The notes beneath the pieces were generated by a model, which saw only the letters and a program-made list of their open reading frames with translations, had not been told where the DNA came from and made no database searches. DNA of 64,000 nucleotides, taken from assembly GCF_012489685.1 (NCBI RefSeq), contig NC_080041.1, positions 24,665,780 to 24,729,779 of the forward strand, given 5' to 3'. Below, piece by piece: positions 11,522-23,129 of this stretch. Numbering within the stretch: position 1 is the stretch's first letter; every line of letters starts with the position of its first letter. This DNA comes from Lotus japonicus (lineage: Eukaryota > Streptophyta > Magnoliopsida > Fabales > Fabaceae). The translations under genes were made by a program, and so were the position numbers.

Positions 11522-14500
11522 TGTAACACCCCGATTTCGGTGGCGTCACTTTAGTAACCAAAATAAACTTAATGCGGAAAAACGTAGATATTTTTTTTTT
11601 CGATAATAACTAAGACAAGACTGAATTAAATAAAACCCAACAATAACAATAATCAGAACTAATATACAATATATAAACAGCCCCCGCTGTAGTAGTAACC
11701 TCGTCACGAGTAAACCTCCAGTGACGGAAAGAAAAGTGTAACGCCCGAAGGCAAAAGGTACAATCCACAAGAAAGGTCAAGTGTCCGCAACACCATCCCT
11801 CAAAACTGAGAATAAGCTGGCCCATCGGCCTGAAGCAAGACCTCCTAAGTCCAACCAACTCTCTGTGATTCTCGTAAAGAACCACACAAAAAGCTATAGG
11901 TGGGAAACTACCCTGTCCCCAAGGAAAACAAATGATGTTCAGAGCTAAGACTCTACTCCTACACTAATCCCATCTCGAGGAGCTCACACCAGCACTAAAA
12001 CCTACATGCTAGCATGATCGTCGCCCGAATCTGAATCCAGAACGACCTAGTCTATGTACACCATCCGTCCTCCTCTCGCTACCGCGATACGCTCCAGTTC
12101 CCGCATCTCGACCCTAGTTCCTCCCGAAGGATGAACCATCATGAATCAGCCCGCCAAAGACATCTGACAAAGGGCGTTTGTTCGCCAAAGCACACACAGA
12201 AGACGCGAGGGTCAACTCCAAAGAATTATGTAAATAATAGCACCAATAAATATAAATAAGATAATAGCCACTTAGGCTTATAACTAGGGATAACATCCTA
12301 GGGTTGCATATTTCCACAAAGAATATAACGACTGTAAATCACAGTTAACATGCATCAAGTAGAACTAACAAGTATCAAACACACTCATCAACTATGTCAG
12401 TATGCATGTTGCATGAAATGATATGCAGGTTAACCCAGTCAACCAATATGCAATCCGGAACGGATGGACATCATCGGATCAGTCCTAACACCAGCCACGG
12501 TGGGACCATTTCGGCCCGTGATGCCTCTTACTCCAACATCATCATGTAGTCAGATCAGCATAAAACCCGAATAACGTCACTCTGCTTGGCGACGGAACAA
12601 ACCGACAACGTCACTCTGCTTGGCGACGGAACAAAACAACAACGTCACTCTGCTTGGCGACGGAACAAAACAACAACGTCACTCTGCTTGGCGACGGAAC
12701 AAAACAACAACGTCACTCTGTTTGGCGACGGAACAAAACAACAACGTCACTCTGCTTGGCGACGGGACAAAACAACAACGTCACTCTGCTTGGCGACGGA
12801 ACAAAACAACAACGTCACTCTGCTTGGCGACGGAACAAAACAACAACGTCACTCTGCCTGGCGACGGGACAAACCAAAGGTATTGCCACTTATAGGCTGG
12901 GCACCTCGAGACGGTCGTGACACTAGCCTCGTGTTTAACCATTTCTGCTCGGGCGTCGCTTATCACCTTTGGCTATAGTCAAGACGGTACAAACTCTACA
13001 TGGTTTGACCATTTCTGCTTGCTATGCCGAACATCAACAGGCACGATACAACTCTACATGGATGATCGTTACCTCCTGTTGTGCCAGGTATAGTCAGGAC
13101 CGATCCAACTCTGCATGGCTGATCGTTACTTCCTGCTATACCGAAGTACTCTGCTTGGCACTTCATCGCGTATATGCATGGGTGCAACCACTCACGATGA
13201 CTCTTCGGGTCACCAATGCTCTCACGAAGTCTCACGCTTCAGTGAAGTTTCATGCTCTCACAAGGTCTCACGCCTCAGTGGAGTTCCATGCTTTCCACAA
13301 GGTCTCACGCCTCAGTGGAGTATCCCGCATTCACAAGGTCTCACGCCTCAGTGAAGCTTCTCGGCTCATCCCTTGGATGGCTATCAAACTGTTCAACGAG
13401 CGAAGGAGTACCAACATACTCAGAACTTACCAAACTCCTCAACACTTGGATCCGACGACACTCCTCGCTTTTCCAAAACTATGATTTGACTTCCAATGCC
13501 TTCCTTCGAGGTTGTTATCATTACTTAAAGATTTTGAGGTTATTTAAGGTCTTATGAATTTTCTTTATAAAATAGATTCCCTTTTGTCTTATCGCAAGTC
13601 TTATACATTTGCAGGATCTCCCAATCCCAAGTCGCTTCCAGAGGAGGTCTCGATCCACTAAACAAAATTAAGGCCCGAACCTCGTTCGTCCTATCAAACT
13701 TTCTCCAAACTCTCAAAATAAAATCGGCATGACCTGCCCGCTATTCTCACCATTCAGAATCTCAGATTCCAGTACAGAGCATATTTAAATCATCACAATC
13801 AACAACATGTCATATATCAATAAATCGCATCATAAACACTTAGCACTTAGCATATAAAGCATGCACCACACATCCTAGATTACCCACATAACACATAGTA
13901 TGTAAGACAATCTCAAAAACATTCAGTAGATGAATCATCTACATTGTCAGCCGAAGCCTCAGAAAACATTTTTCCAATCAAACACAAACAAGTGCATAAA
14001 CAGTAAATCAATGTCGAAAGCATCGACCCTAAGTATTAACTAAAGATTCAGTGAGTAGCCCTCACCTGTAGATTCTCCAGAGTTATCTCCTAAAGTTCCT
14101 TCACAATCAAAGCCTTGCTCCGCTGGAAATTCCTCAAAATCACCTTTAGAGCAAAACCACAGAAATACTATCAGAATCTATCGAAAACTAAGCTATCGAT
14201 ACTTACTAAGGTTACTCGAAGTAATCTATACTCTAAGGTACGATAATCTAGCGCGAAAGACAAGTTTTCGGAAAAGGAAATTTTCCTCCTCCTCCCCTAT
14301 AGGGCTGGCCACTTTTGGTAATTGTGGGGCTCGATTTTTCTTCGATCAAACTTGGTTCCTATGCTTTCATAAGCCGTAACTAAGGGTATTCTGAACTCGG
14401 AAAAATTATCGGATCAAAAACTGTCGCAGGGGTATTTTGGTCATGATTTTTAACTTAGGATTTTCAAAACTGAAATCCCAAAAATAAAATTTTGCAGGGA

Positions 14501-15684
14501 CGTCACCAACGACGTTTATGACAACTAATCCTACTAACACTAAGCTAAGGCGATAGTTTTTAGCCTAAAGGTTGAAGCTTTACCTCAAAAACTCCAAAAA
14601 TGGGTATTTTAGGCTCAAATTGATTCCGGCGGAATTCCGGCGACATAACGGAAAATCTAACCCGGCAGAAGTGATCTTGGGCGCATAAGGAAGAGGTTTA
14701 GAATCAGAAATGAAAGATTCGGGATAGTTTTGCAAAAACCCATAAACTATCAGCTCAGAAAACTCTACAGAAAAGCTATGGAAAAAGCGATCGGAGGTAA
14801 GGATTAGCGACTATACCTCGAAACCTTGAAGCAGCAACTGATTAAACAACGATCAAGCAAGGATTGAACAAAATCTTCTTCTCCTTCTTCCTTGATGAAC
14901 TCGCGGCCTTGAGAGGGAAAATGGAGGAGTTTTGTGTTTTTTTCTCACTTGCTTGCTATATATAGAAAATGGTAATTCGCGGGAAAATGAAAGTTTCGCG
15001 AATCTGATTTTTCCGGCATCATTCTCCATGAATTCTAAGATAGGTTTTGGCAAAGGAATTCCTAAGCTAAGAAGATGTCTCCTTGTATTTTTGGCAACTA
15101 ATGCAAAGTCGGTGCAAAGTCGGTGTAAAACTATTTTACCCGATAAGTTGCTTTTTGCATCGAATGTCGGAATGGAAAACTTCCTTCTGAAGAAAGATTG
15201 AAACCATCAAGAGAAATGGGTGTACGCGTGTAGAATATCCATTTGAAGCTCTGAATAGATAAAGTCTTCATTGTCGAGAAATTCTAGGGTTTTGAAATAC
15301 CAGGGATTCGGTTTCGGCAAACTTCCGATGATTGGAATCGGACGTTCGTAGATCCTAGAGTTTCGCCTCGAAACGATTGTGATATATGGAAAAAGAGAAG
15401 TTCTAACATTTCTCTGAAGATTTTTGGAATTAACTTCCGTCGTGCCTAAAAGTGAAAATCAGCTATATACTAGGGTTTCTGACCTAGGTTTAAGCGTATA
15501 ACGATCGTGCTATAACTTTTATCGATCATGATGTAATCCTTTGACTTTTCCTGAACTTTCTCCTTCATAAATTTATTTCATTTGGTAAACTCTAGTTCAG
15601 GTTTCCCTTCACAATACATCAACCCTAATCGTAAAGGGAAATCTCTTCCACTGATCCTAAGCTTAAAAAAACTTGGGTCTTACA
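11522..15684 (-). repeat. Right LTR of LARD (5' LTR in element sense)
   Basis: 4163 bp, nearly identical to the left LTR. Differences seen include substitutions at 11945, 11977, 13194 and near 13228, a lost T near 14306 and a G at 15678. One additional 34-bp unit accounts for the length difference. Confidence 0.9.
12575..12873. repeat. 34-bp minisatellite, 9 copies
   Basis: Same array as at 7115-7379 but with nine units (starts 12575 to 12847). The two LTRs were identical at insertion, so one unit was gained or lost since. Confidence 0.95.
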
Positions 15685-15724
15685 CTGCCTACCGGCTACT
15701 TTTTTTCTAATGGCTACTTTTTTG

Positions 15725-15732
15725 TATAAAAA
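15725..15732 (+). promoter_or_regulatory. Possible TATA box of glucosyltransferase gene
   Basis: TATAAAAA about 210 bp before the ATG at 15935 and only 36 bp from the TSD of the LARD. If this is the real TATA box, almost all upstream promoter DNA has been displaced by the transposon. Confidence 0.35.
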
Positions 15733-15934
15733 TATAAAATGAAAGATATAATATAGGTAGGACGTCTGAATCAATAATTTTTCAACATTAATTTAACACG
15801 TTAAACCAAGATTTTCATTTTCAATATCTATTACGTTACAACTTACAACCAAGATATTCATACTCTACAAATATTAAAAATCCAAGACACTACTAGCAAG
15901 TAGAAGTAACCAAATCCATTCCTAATGCTCAACA

Positions 15935-17359
15935 ATGGCTTCTTGCCACCAAAGTTTGCCAGGAAAAATCCATAGTAGCAGCAGCAGCTGCTGCTTTGAT
16001 GAACACCAAGTGGTGGTGGTTATGGTACCTTTCCCTGAACAAGGACATCTCAATTCACTCCTGAACTTGTCACGCCTCATTTTGTCACACAACATACCTG
16101 TTCATTTTGTTGGCACAGCCACTCACAATCGTCAAGCCACACTTCGTGTCCAAGGTTGGGACCCAAACTCCATTTCAAACATCCATTTCCATGATTTCAA
16201 AGTTCCTTCATTTGCTTCTACTCCTCCTAACCCCAATACTGAAACCAAAATGCCATCTCACACGAATCCTTCCTTTGAAGTCTCTTCACATTTTCGTGCG
16301 CCTTTGGTAGCCCTTCTCCAATCCCTTTCATCTGTGGCTAGAAGGGTCATAGTGATCCGTGACTCCCTCGTGGCATCAGTGGCACAAGATGCTAAAAACA
16401 TAGCAAATGTTGAGAATTACACATTTCACTGCACCTGTGCCTTCAACCTCTTCCTGTACTATTGGGAGGAGATGGGCAAACCTCCACTAGAAATCGGACA
16501 TATACTAGAAGTTCCTTCTCTGGAAGGATGCTTCACCCACCAAATGATAGAAATTATGATTGAACAAAGTGAGTTCGTGAAATTCAACGATGGAAACATA
16601 TACAACACAACCAGAGAAATTGAAAGGCCTTACATGGAGTTTATGGAAAGCATCACTGGTAGCAGCAAGCATTGGGCACTTGGGCCCTTCAACCCTCTAA
16701 CTATTGAGAATAAGAAATCAAGGCACTTTATCATGGAGTGGCTTGATAGACAAGAGCCAAAATCTGTTATATATGTATCTTTTGGGTCAACAACAACCTT
16801 CACAGAGGAACAAATTGAACAGATAGCAAATGGATTGGAACAAAGCAAGCAAAAATTTATCTGGGTGCTGAGAGATGCTGATAAAAAATACATCTTTGGT
16901 GGAGATAAAGTAAAAGAATATGATCTTCCAAATAGGTTTGAAACGAGAGTTGAAGGCATGGGGCGAGTTGTCAGAGACTGGGCGCCCCAATTGGAAATTC
17001 TAAACCACCCTTCAACAGGAGGGTTTATGAGTCACTGTGGATGGAATTCCTGCATGGAGAGCATGTCCATGGGGGTGCCAATAGCAGCATGGCCTATGCA
17101 ATTTGACCAGCCAAGAAATAGTGTTTTGATAACTCATGTGCTAAAGGTTGGTTTGGTAGTGAAGGACTGGGCTCAAAGAGATGAGTTGGTGACCGCTTCA
17201 GTTATTGAGAATGCAGTGAGAAGGTTGATGGAAACAAAGGAAGGAGATGAGATGCGAGAGAGAGCAATGAACCTTAAAAATGCCATCCATAGGTCCATGG
17301 ATGAAGGTGGAGTCTCTCGTATGGAAATGGAATCTTTCATTGCTCATATAGCTAGATAG
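15935..17359 (+). CDS. Zeatin O-glucosyltransferase-like UDP-glycosyltransferase
   Basis: Intronless, 474 codons. A family-1 plant UGT transferring glucose (or xylose) from a UDP-sugar to a small acceptor; the closest family I recognise is bean zeatin O-glucosyltransferase (UGT93), which stores the hormone zeatin in inactive form. The N-terminal acceptor domain opens with the PFPEQGHLNSLL motif, whose His38 is the expected catalytic base. The next stretch, PVHFVGTATHNRQATLR, is close to the bean enzyme. The 44-residue PSPG donor-binding box runs from Trp349 (WAPQLEILNHPSTGGF) to the final Gln (AWPMQFDQ), with HCGWNSCMES in the middle. The C-terminus (ENAVRRLMETKEGDEM...DEGGVSRMEME) is also ZOG-like. 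A serine-rich ~20-residue N-terminal extension precedes the conserved start; a later Met30 is possible. No breaks. Exact acceptor is not determined by sequence. A young LARD ends 250 bp upstream. Confidence 0.9.
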   Translation: MASCHQSLPGKIHSSSSSCCFDEHQVVVVMVPFPEQGHLNSLLNLSRLILSHNIPVHFVGTATHNRQATLRVQGWDPNSISNIHFHDFKVPSFASTPPNPNTETKMPSHTNPSFEVSSHFRAPLVALLQSLSSVARRVIVIRDSLVASVAQDAKNIANVENYTFHCTCAFNLFLYYWEEMGKPPLEIGHILEVPSLEGCFTHQMIEIMIEQSEFVKFNDGNIYNTTREIERPYMEFMESITGSSKHWALGPFNPLTIENKKSRHFIMEWLDRQEPKSVIYVSFGSTTTFTEEQIEQIANGLEQSKQKFIWVLRDADKKYIFGGDKVKEYDLPNRFETRVEGMGRVVRDWAPQLEILNHPSTGGFMSHCGWNSCMESMSMGVPIAAWPMQFDQPRNSVLITHVLKVGLVVKDWAQRDELVTASVIENAVRRLMETKEGDEMRERAMNLKNAIHRSMDEGGVSRMEMESFIAHIAR

Positions 17360-18453
17360 TATTATTTAATCACACATGCTTCTAGTATACACAGAATATG
17401 TAAAATAGGTTTGGCAGAAAATTATGTAGATCTCTGTTTCAATATATCATCTGGTAAACTTTCTGGAATGAATATGTATGTATGCCATGTTTTTGCAAAC
17501 ATAAGTTTTCTTATCTAGACATTTTAAAACAATCCTTCTCTAATGAGAATAACTGAGCTTAACTGTAGCCCATGGATCCAGTGAGTCCCGGGTAAGATAT
17601 ATATCTGTCTAAAGTAAAATACATTTAGAGAGTTAACTCTAAGTAAAAAATATTGCAATAACTAGGAAATTATTCGCTTGCTCCAGGAATAACTTTTGTC
17701 ATACTAATGTCTAATCTATTTAACATCTAATATCAGACCAAGTAACCATTATATCTATTAATTAGCAAGTGCAAGCAGGAGACAAGGATTGAGTGAGAAC
17801 TTATCTTTTACATTGTATCACAGTCATATAATCATATACACCACACAAAGGCTCAAAGCATAAAAACCAAGGTGAGAAATATGGCCTCACCTCAGCCTCT
17901 CTTCTTCTGTGAGTTACCTCTTGTACTTTCTTCATAAATTCTTATTCTTTAAACTTTCACCTTTGCTACAGTAGCATTGCCACTGCATTAACAATTTTAC
18001 CATCCAAAGTCAATTGAATATTTCTTTTTTTCTTAAAAGAAACTAAGCTTCATGAAATAAAACAATAAATTGTCATAAATCACCTCTGTTCTTAGTTTGA
18101 ATTGTTTCTGGTTAGGGAATAGGGACTTTTAGCTGTTGCTTCTTCTTCCAATTCCAACTTGTTCCTCCAAAAGTCCCTGATGATTCCAAGCTCTGAAACC
18201 CATTTCATCAAAACTCAAAACTTCATTAACCATTCTATATTTGTACTACTTGAATATAACAATGACAATAACATAGGCTATGGTACTGCTACCAGCTTTT
18301 TCCTAACAATGAGAATCGTATTGTGAAACAGGTGAAAGATTCAAACCTACCACCACGCATCCATCATAATCTCCACAAGCCACAGAAGCGGCGAGACTTC
18401 GGAGAAAGGAAAGTTACTACCGTCTAATAAAACAAAAATGTTTGGATTAGATA

Positions 18454-18880
18454 TATTTTCAGTCCCCTAAAATAGTGAATTAATGATTTTGATCCCTTTT
18501 ATCCTAGTGTGATTACGAGGGTTGGCCCGCCCTGCGTAGGCCCGCAGTTAAGCGGTCCTATGTTTGCTCGGCTATAGTCCATGCTAATCCACGGGCCGGC
18601 CCGTGGACTTTGACCTATCTTATCTCTTTTTCCGCCTCTATGGTCTGCCCAGCGTAGGCCCGTAGTTAGGCGGTCATCTATTTTGCAGGCTGCCAGCGCT
18701 AGACTGCAGGGCGACCCGTGGATTTCGACCCGCTTACCCAACTCTACTTATTCCATTTTTGTGCATTAGTGACGGTTTTCAAACCGCCTCAAAATGTATT
18801 AGGGGTAGCTTAAACTGCCACAAAAATGAATGAAGAGACCAAAGACAATAATTCACTATTTTAGGGGTGTCAAAAACATA
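18454..18880. mobile_element. Short TIR element (MITE-like)
   Basis: Inverted ends share CCCCTAAAATAGTGAATTA (left 18464-18482, right as reverse complement at 18849-18867) and continue outward with similar TTTTCAGT/TTTTGACA. The ~430-bp interior is GC-rich (GGCCCGC, GGCCCGTGG repeats) unlike the AT-rich flanks. No transposase. The target duplication is unclear, so the outer limits are approximate. Confidence 0.6.
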
Positions 18881-19883
18881 TTTAAGCCAAAATGTTTTGT
18901 TCACGCCTCCCTTACATAGTGTTTGGTTGGAGATCAATGGAGGGGATGGGTTATTTTTAAAGTTTTTATATTTGGTTTATTATATTAAAGTGGAGGGGAG
19001 GAGAATGGAGGGGTCAAAACTCATTTTAAGACAATTTTATCTCCCCTCTAAAAATGGGTGGAATTGTAGGGTAGATATTTTTTAGACAAAAAATGTTCTT
19101 CTTCACTTTTAAAACTCTTCATAATTTTGCTGCACTTTTTTCTTTTCCTCGCGGTGGCCTTCATTCCTCGCTCTCACATCCTACTTCTCTTCCATGAACT
19201 GGTTCGTACCAAATATGACAAAAGCATGTTTATCTGTGCGTTATTGTCAAACAACCAATTATCTCAAAAGTTTCTCACGTAAGAGCCACTTGGGCTTGAA
19301 GTGTGAATAAATGCACAAACACACCTACCATATGCTTTAGTTCAACTTTTTATTAGAAGAATTGGAGGTGGCAAGGATCGATAAAGCAACATAGAGCTGA
19401 CCTTGAGTGAACACAGGTGTAAGTAGATAGATACAAAACAACATGAGATAGAAATTTAACATTGACTCTTGGTTATAGTCATTGCAAAGCATAAGGTATC
19501 ACCAGATTACTTGCGTTAACTAGAACAGTACAAGGTAAAACACTTTTTGATTACTCACTTTAATGTGTGCGAATGCTAGAAGATAAAAATAAGGTGTTTT
19601 TCAATTCCTAAATGTGTAATTCTATTGCTTATAAGTCACTAAATTGTTCATTGGATACATTTGTTTATTTTACATGTAAACAATAGGTAAAACTCGATGC
19701 TACAATTAATTTAGTGTCGGTTTAGAATCGTTGTCAAGATACACTTTAAAGTGATAAAACATAATTTTTTAGCATTGCAAAAAAAAAACTCCGAAAACGC
19801 TACTACAGTACCCAAAAAGTTGAAGTTATTAACTTGCACAAAAGGCTTATGCTAATGGTATAAAATTAGTGTCGATTAACGCT

Positions 19884-20110
19884 CACTACAAGAAAATGCT
19901 CATTAATATAGGTCAAATGCTAACCATAATAAAGTAAAAGCTGACACAAAACTCAATTTAATGTTGGCGCCATGACACACTCTAAAATCTGAAATGCAGG
20001 AAGATATTTTTTTGGGCTTTAAAGCTGACATTATTCACTTTCCTAGCATATCAAAGCTGACATTATTCACAAAACTCAATTTAATGTTGATGTGACCACA
20101 TCTGAGCTCA
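19884..20110 (+). mobile_element. CACTA-type terminus with subterminal repeats
   Basis: CACTACAAGAAAAT is the typical plant CACTA (En/Spm) terminal motif. The following 200 bp hold short direct repeats (AAAGCTGACATTATTCAC twice, CAAAACTCAATTTAATGTTG twice), like CACTA subterminal repeats. The opposite end was not found, so this is a remnant. Confidence 0.45.
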
Positions 20111-20188
20111 CAAAGCTGACTTTTTTTTTTATCATTTATTAACTTTACCCTCCACCGTTGGATAGAGAGAGGATTTAGACATACACAC

Positions 20189-20197
20189 CCTTATAAA
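20189..20197 (+). promoter_or_regulatory. TATA box of F-box gene
   Basis: CTTATAAAACC context, about 50 bp before the ATG at 20247, giving a short predicted 5' leader. Confidence 0.45.
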
Positions 20198-20246
20198 ACC
20201 GGGCATACATACCATAGTCCTTTATGCCCTGGTTTTACAAATCAGA

Positions 20247-21380
20247 ATGCAAAAACACACTGCCTCCGGCGCGACCGAGGTCCTCGGAAACGTAGACCTC
20301 TTATGGGAGATCCTAATTCGGCTGCCGTTGAAACCCCTTATCCAATCAAAGTGCGTTTCGAAGCGGTGGCTGACACTCATCTCCGATCAACGATTTCGAG
20401 ACGCTCACTCCATTCACCAACACCGGCGCTACCCCACTTCCCTCATTTTCTCCAACATGTATGATAAACCATCGCAAATTCTCTCCTTTACCACCGCCAC
20501 CATAGTTCCAAAACTCCGTGTTCTTGAACTCAATTTCCCCAATGAGCATGATGAAGTCATCGTTGTCCGTTCCTGCAATGGTCGTCTCCTCTGCCGTGGC
20601 TATGGTCCCAATTACTTCATCTACAACCCAATCAGCGGAAACTTAACCACTCTCACTCCATGGAGGCCTGAAAGTAAAAGCATTGACTTTTATCTAGCTT
20701 TTGACCCCTGCATTTCTCCTGACTATAAAGTCATTTCAGTTGCACAACTGAATTCACCGCTTCACTGGATCTTCAATGTATATTCCTTCAAAACTGGTTT
20801 GCAGATAGGCCCTGATGTTCCTATAGAGATCCCATTTGAAGTAATTGCTACTGATGGGGTTTACTGCAGTGGTGCAATTTATTGGTGTTGCGGAAGTGAT
20901 TTCTCTGTGTATTTTGATGTTGATACTCAAACCCTAAAAAATTTCCCGATGCCTTTGTCTTATTTGGAATGGAGGAACCAATGTATTGCGCATTTTGAAG
21001 AATCTGCTGGGCATTTGTACTTGATCCTTTGTGAGGAAACTCTCAATCTTAAAGAATTACCACCTTATGATATTTTTGAGTTGAAGGAAGATCGCTCCGG
21101 ATGGTTATTGAGGCATCGTGTTGATCTTAATCCCTTACGAGGCAGATTTCCACAGATACGTTGGTACTGCCTTGATTTGAGCTTTTACATTGTTCGCACA
21201 GTGAAAGATGAGAAATTATCATTTTCGGTGTTGATTCTAGATATAAACAAAGATGTAGGCGTTCTGTATGATCCAGTAGATAAAGCTTCAACAAAATTAT
21301 GTGATCATGAGACGGTCAACTCACCTGAACATGTATATAGCTGGGGGTTCTTTAGTATTTTGAAAACGTTGCTCCTATAG
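20247..21380 (+). CDS. F-box protein with F-box-associated domain
   Basis: Intronless, 377 codons. F-box proteins are substrate receptors of SCF (SKP1-cullin-F-box) ubiquitin ligases. An N-terminal F-box lies at about residues 16-55 (LLWEILIRLPLKPLIQSKCV, then SKRWLTLISD). It is followed by an FBA-type C-terminal region beginning VVRSCNGRLLCRGYGPNYFIYNP, where the NGLLC-like and YNP motifs mark the repeat-rich associated domain. Intact with its own TATA box. It belongs to a very large, fast-evolving plant family, so the substrate cannot be inferred. There is no neighbour relationship with the upstream UGT or the downstream aquaporin. Confidence 0.85.
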   Translation: MQKHTASGATEVLGNVDLLWEILIRLPLKPLIQSKCVSKRWLTLISDQRFRDAHSIHQHRRYPTSLIFSNMYDKPSQILSFTTATIVPKLRVLELNFPNEHDEVIVVRSCNGRLLCRGYGPNYFIYNPISGNLTTLTPWRPESKSIDFYLAFDPCISPDYKVISVAQLNSPLHWIFNVYSFKTGLQIGPDVPIEIPFEVIATDGVYCSGAIYWCCGSDFSVYFDVDTQTLKNFPMPLSYLEWRNQCIAHFEESAGHLYLILCEETLNLKELPPYDIFELKEDRSGWLLRHRVDLNPLRGRFPQIRWYCLDLSFYIVRTVKDEKLSFSVLILDINKDVGVLYDPVDKASTKLCDHETVNSPEHVYSWGFFSILKTLLL

Positions 21381-21959
21381 AAGTAACTGCTTAATTATAA
21401 ATGAATGTTTTTTGGTAATTTTCTAATTACCTTATAAAGTGCAAGGTATTATTTGTGTTTTTCATTCTTATTTTCACTTTCTTTGCTTCTTGATGCTTTT
21501 AGTTTTTGCTATTAAGGATATAATCTATCCATGTTGTTGGTTGTCTTTCAAATGGACTCATCATTATCAAACTAACTTAGTGGTGTATTTTGTTTTTCCT
21601 TTTATTCTCTTGTATGTTCACATTCAACTATTAAGAAGTATGAAACAACGTGTTTTAAGAAATTGATGAATATGAACCATTATATGCTGAAGGTGAAGGA
21701 TGAGCTTGAATCTTCACCGAAAGTTTGTTCATTGAGGTGGATATAGCTGGACTCTGTTGTTTAGGATTGTGACTTGTCTATTTGGAAAAGTAAGTGTGAC
21801 TTAGTTTGCAATAATAATATAGACACGTTCTATAACTTAATGATCCTCATTATGAGATATACCGCTGAGATTGCCCAGAATGTTCACCTTTGTGATGCGA
21901 TTTCTAGGCTTCATATGAAGGAAAGTATAATTTCCTGAAAAAAACCTAATGTTGGAGTG

Positions 21960-22408
21960 TGCAAACTAAAATTAGATGGTTTTGTTTACCCCAACCTTGT
22001 CAGACTACTTATGGCGGGTTGATCAGGGATTGGAATGGCATTGTCACTCTTGGATTTGCAGGGAAACTAGAAGAGTGCTCTACCTCTAGGGGTTGTTAAA
22101 GGGCTTAAACAAACTCTACAAATGTGGATTAAAGTGATGGATGTGGAAATCGATTCTAAGTTCGCATTTGATCTCAAGTGCGATGTCCTTTGGATCACCC
22201 TTGCGTGAACTTGGTCAGGGAGATTTCAGCTCTTGCTTCGTTGAGGTTGGAGGTTTCACTTTATTATGTATACAGGGAAGCCAACCATTGGGCAGGTCAT
22301 CTTGCTAAACTTGGTCATGGTGTTCCAAAGTTGAGTTTTTGTCTTTTTGACAGTGAACATAACTTATCATGGATTCTTCTCCCTTTGCTTAGAAATTGGG
22401 TGTTATAG
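21960..22408 (+). pseudogene. Plant LINE-type RNase H (RVT_3) relic
   Basis: Plus-strand fragments read GGLIRDWNGIVTLGFAGKLEEC and later VYREANHWAGHLAKLGHG, the start and end motifs of the RNase H domain that follows reverse transcriptase in many plant LINEs. The two parts are in different frames with stops between them. The final open stretch is 22178-22408. No RT upstream was recognised. Confidence 0.6.
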
Positions 22409-22641
22409 AGTCTATTCTCCTAGAATTGTGTAGTTCTGTTTTCTAGGCTTTTGTACCATTATTATAAAAAAAATGAGTTCCTATTGTAAAATTTTAATAA
22501 TTATATTTTGATTAAGTTTTGTGATATGTGAAAAAGTATGGAAAACTGAATTACTTAAAGGGAGTTGTTATTCGGACCCCCACATCTATTCGTACCCTAT
22601 TAAATTCGTAAAATTCGAAAAGACCCTTATAAATTTTTGCA

Positions 22642-22688
22642 GCTCGCACTTTGAAAGTGTGTTACCTACACACTTTGAAAGTGCGAGC
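22642..22688. repeat. Inverted repeat, 21-bp arms
   Basis: Arms 22642-22662 and 22668-22688 are complementary with one mismatch around a 5-nt loop. The arm core is CTCGCACTTTGAAAGTGTGT. Possibly the centre of a small MITE or a foldback; no gene nearby. Confidence 0.8.
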
Positions 22689-23129
22689 GAAACGCACATA
22701 TTTCTTTCTTTTTTTCCTGTTTAATTTCGGTCTCAACAATTGTTTCTCCATACGCATTATTTAGCAATCAAATCAAACCATAGACTAAATACTTAAAGAA
22801 CTCAATTATCTATCAATTACGTTATACCTTATTGGTCCAACTTTATCTAATTGTAAGTTATTTGGGAAGACATAATATGATTCATTGACATTTTAAGAGC
22901 AAATGAAGTTTGGAATTGCACACGCCACAGTCCTTCTATTTGTTCACAAATTAATTATACTAAAAATCAATTACAGTTTAATTGGAATTGACCAATTTTC
23001 CTTATGCCTCCCCGAAGTAGTTGACTTCAGTTTTAGCTGATTTTTCATGGCGTCAATCAAAGATGGAATCATTGACCAATAAATTGAAGTATTCCAAACT
23101 TTTGGCCCTCTGATTATATATCTTCTATA

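Larger units (their letters stand above)
6057..15689 (-). mobile_element. Large non-autonomous retrotransposon (LARD-like), chromovirus-derived
   Basis: LTRs of 4130 bp (6062-10191) and 4163 bp (11522-15684) surround only 1330 bp of internal DNA. The element is flanked by TSD CTGCC (6057-6061, 15685-15689). Orientation is minus: a PBS for initiator-methionine tRNA lies at 11507-11518, next to the right LTR. The only coding trace is a chromodomain-like C-terminus of pol at 10170-10409. The LTRs differ at about eight sites plus one 34-bp repeat unit, so the insertion is very recent. Lacking gag, protease, RT and integrase, it must move in trans, presumably with a Tekay/Del-type chromovirus. Confidence 0.9.
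17360..20246. other. Intergenic between UGT and F-box genes
   Basis: No gene recognised. It contains a TIR element (18454-18880) and a CACTA-like end with short repeats (19884-20110). A minus-strand open frame at 18499-18741 lies inside the TIR element and is not taken as a gene. Confidence 0.6.

Noticed and set aside
16630..16959. Minus-strand open frame in the glucosyltransferase
   Set aside because: It is opposite a clearly conserved coding frame and has no domain.
18499..18741. Minus-strand open frame between UGT and F-box genes
   Set aside because: It lies entirely within a TIR element and matches no known protein.
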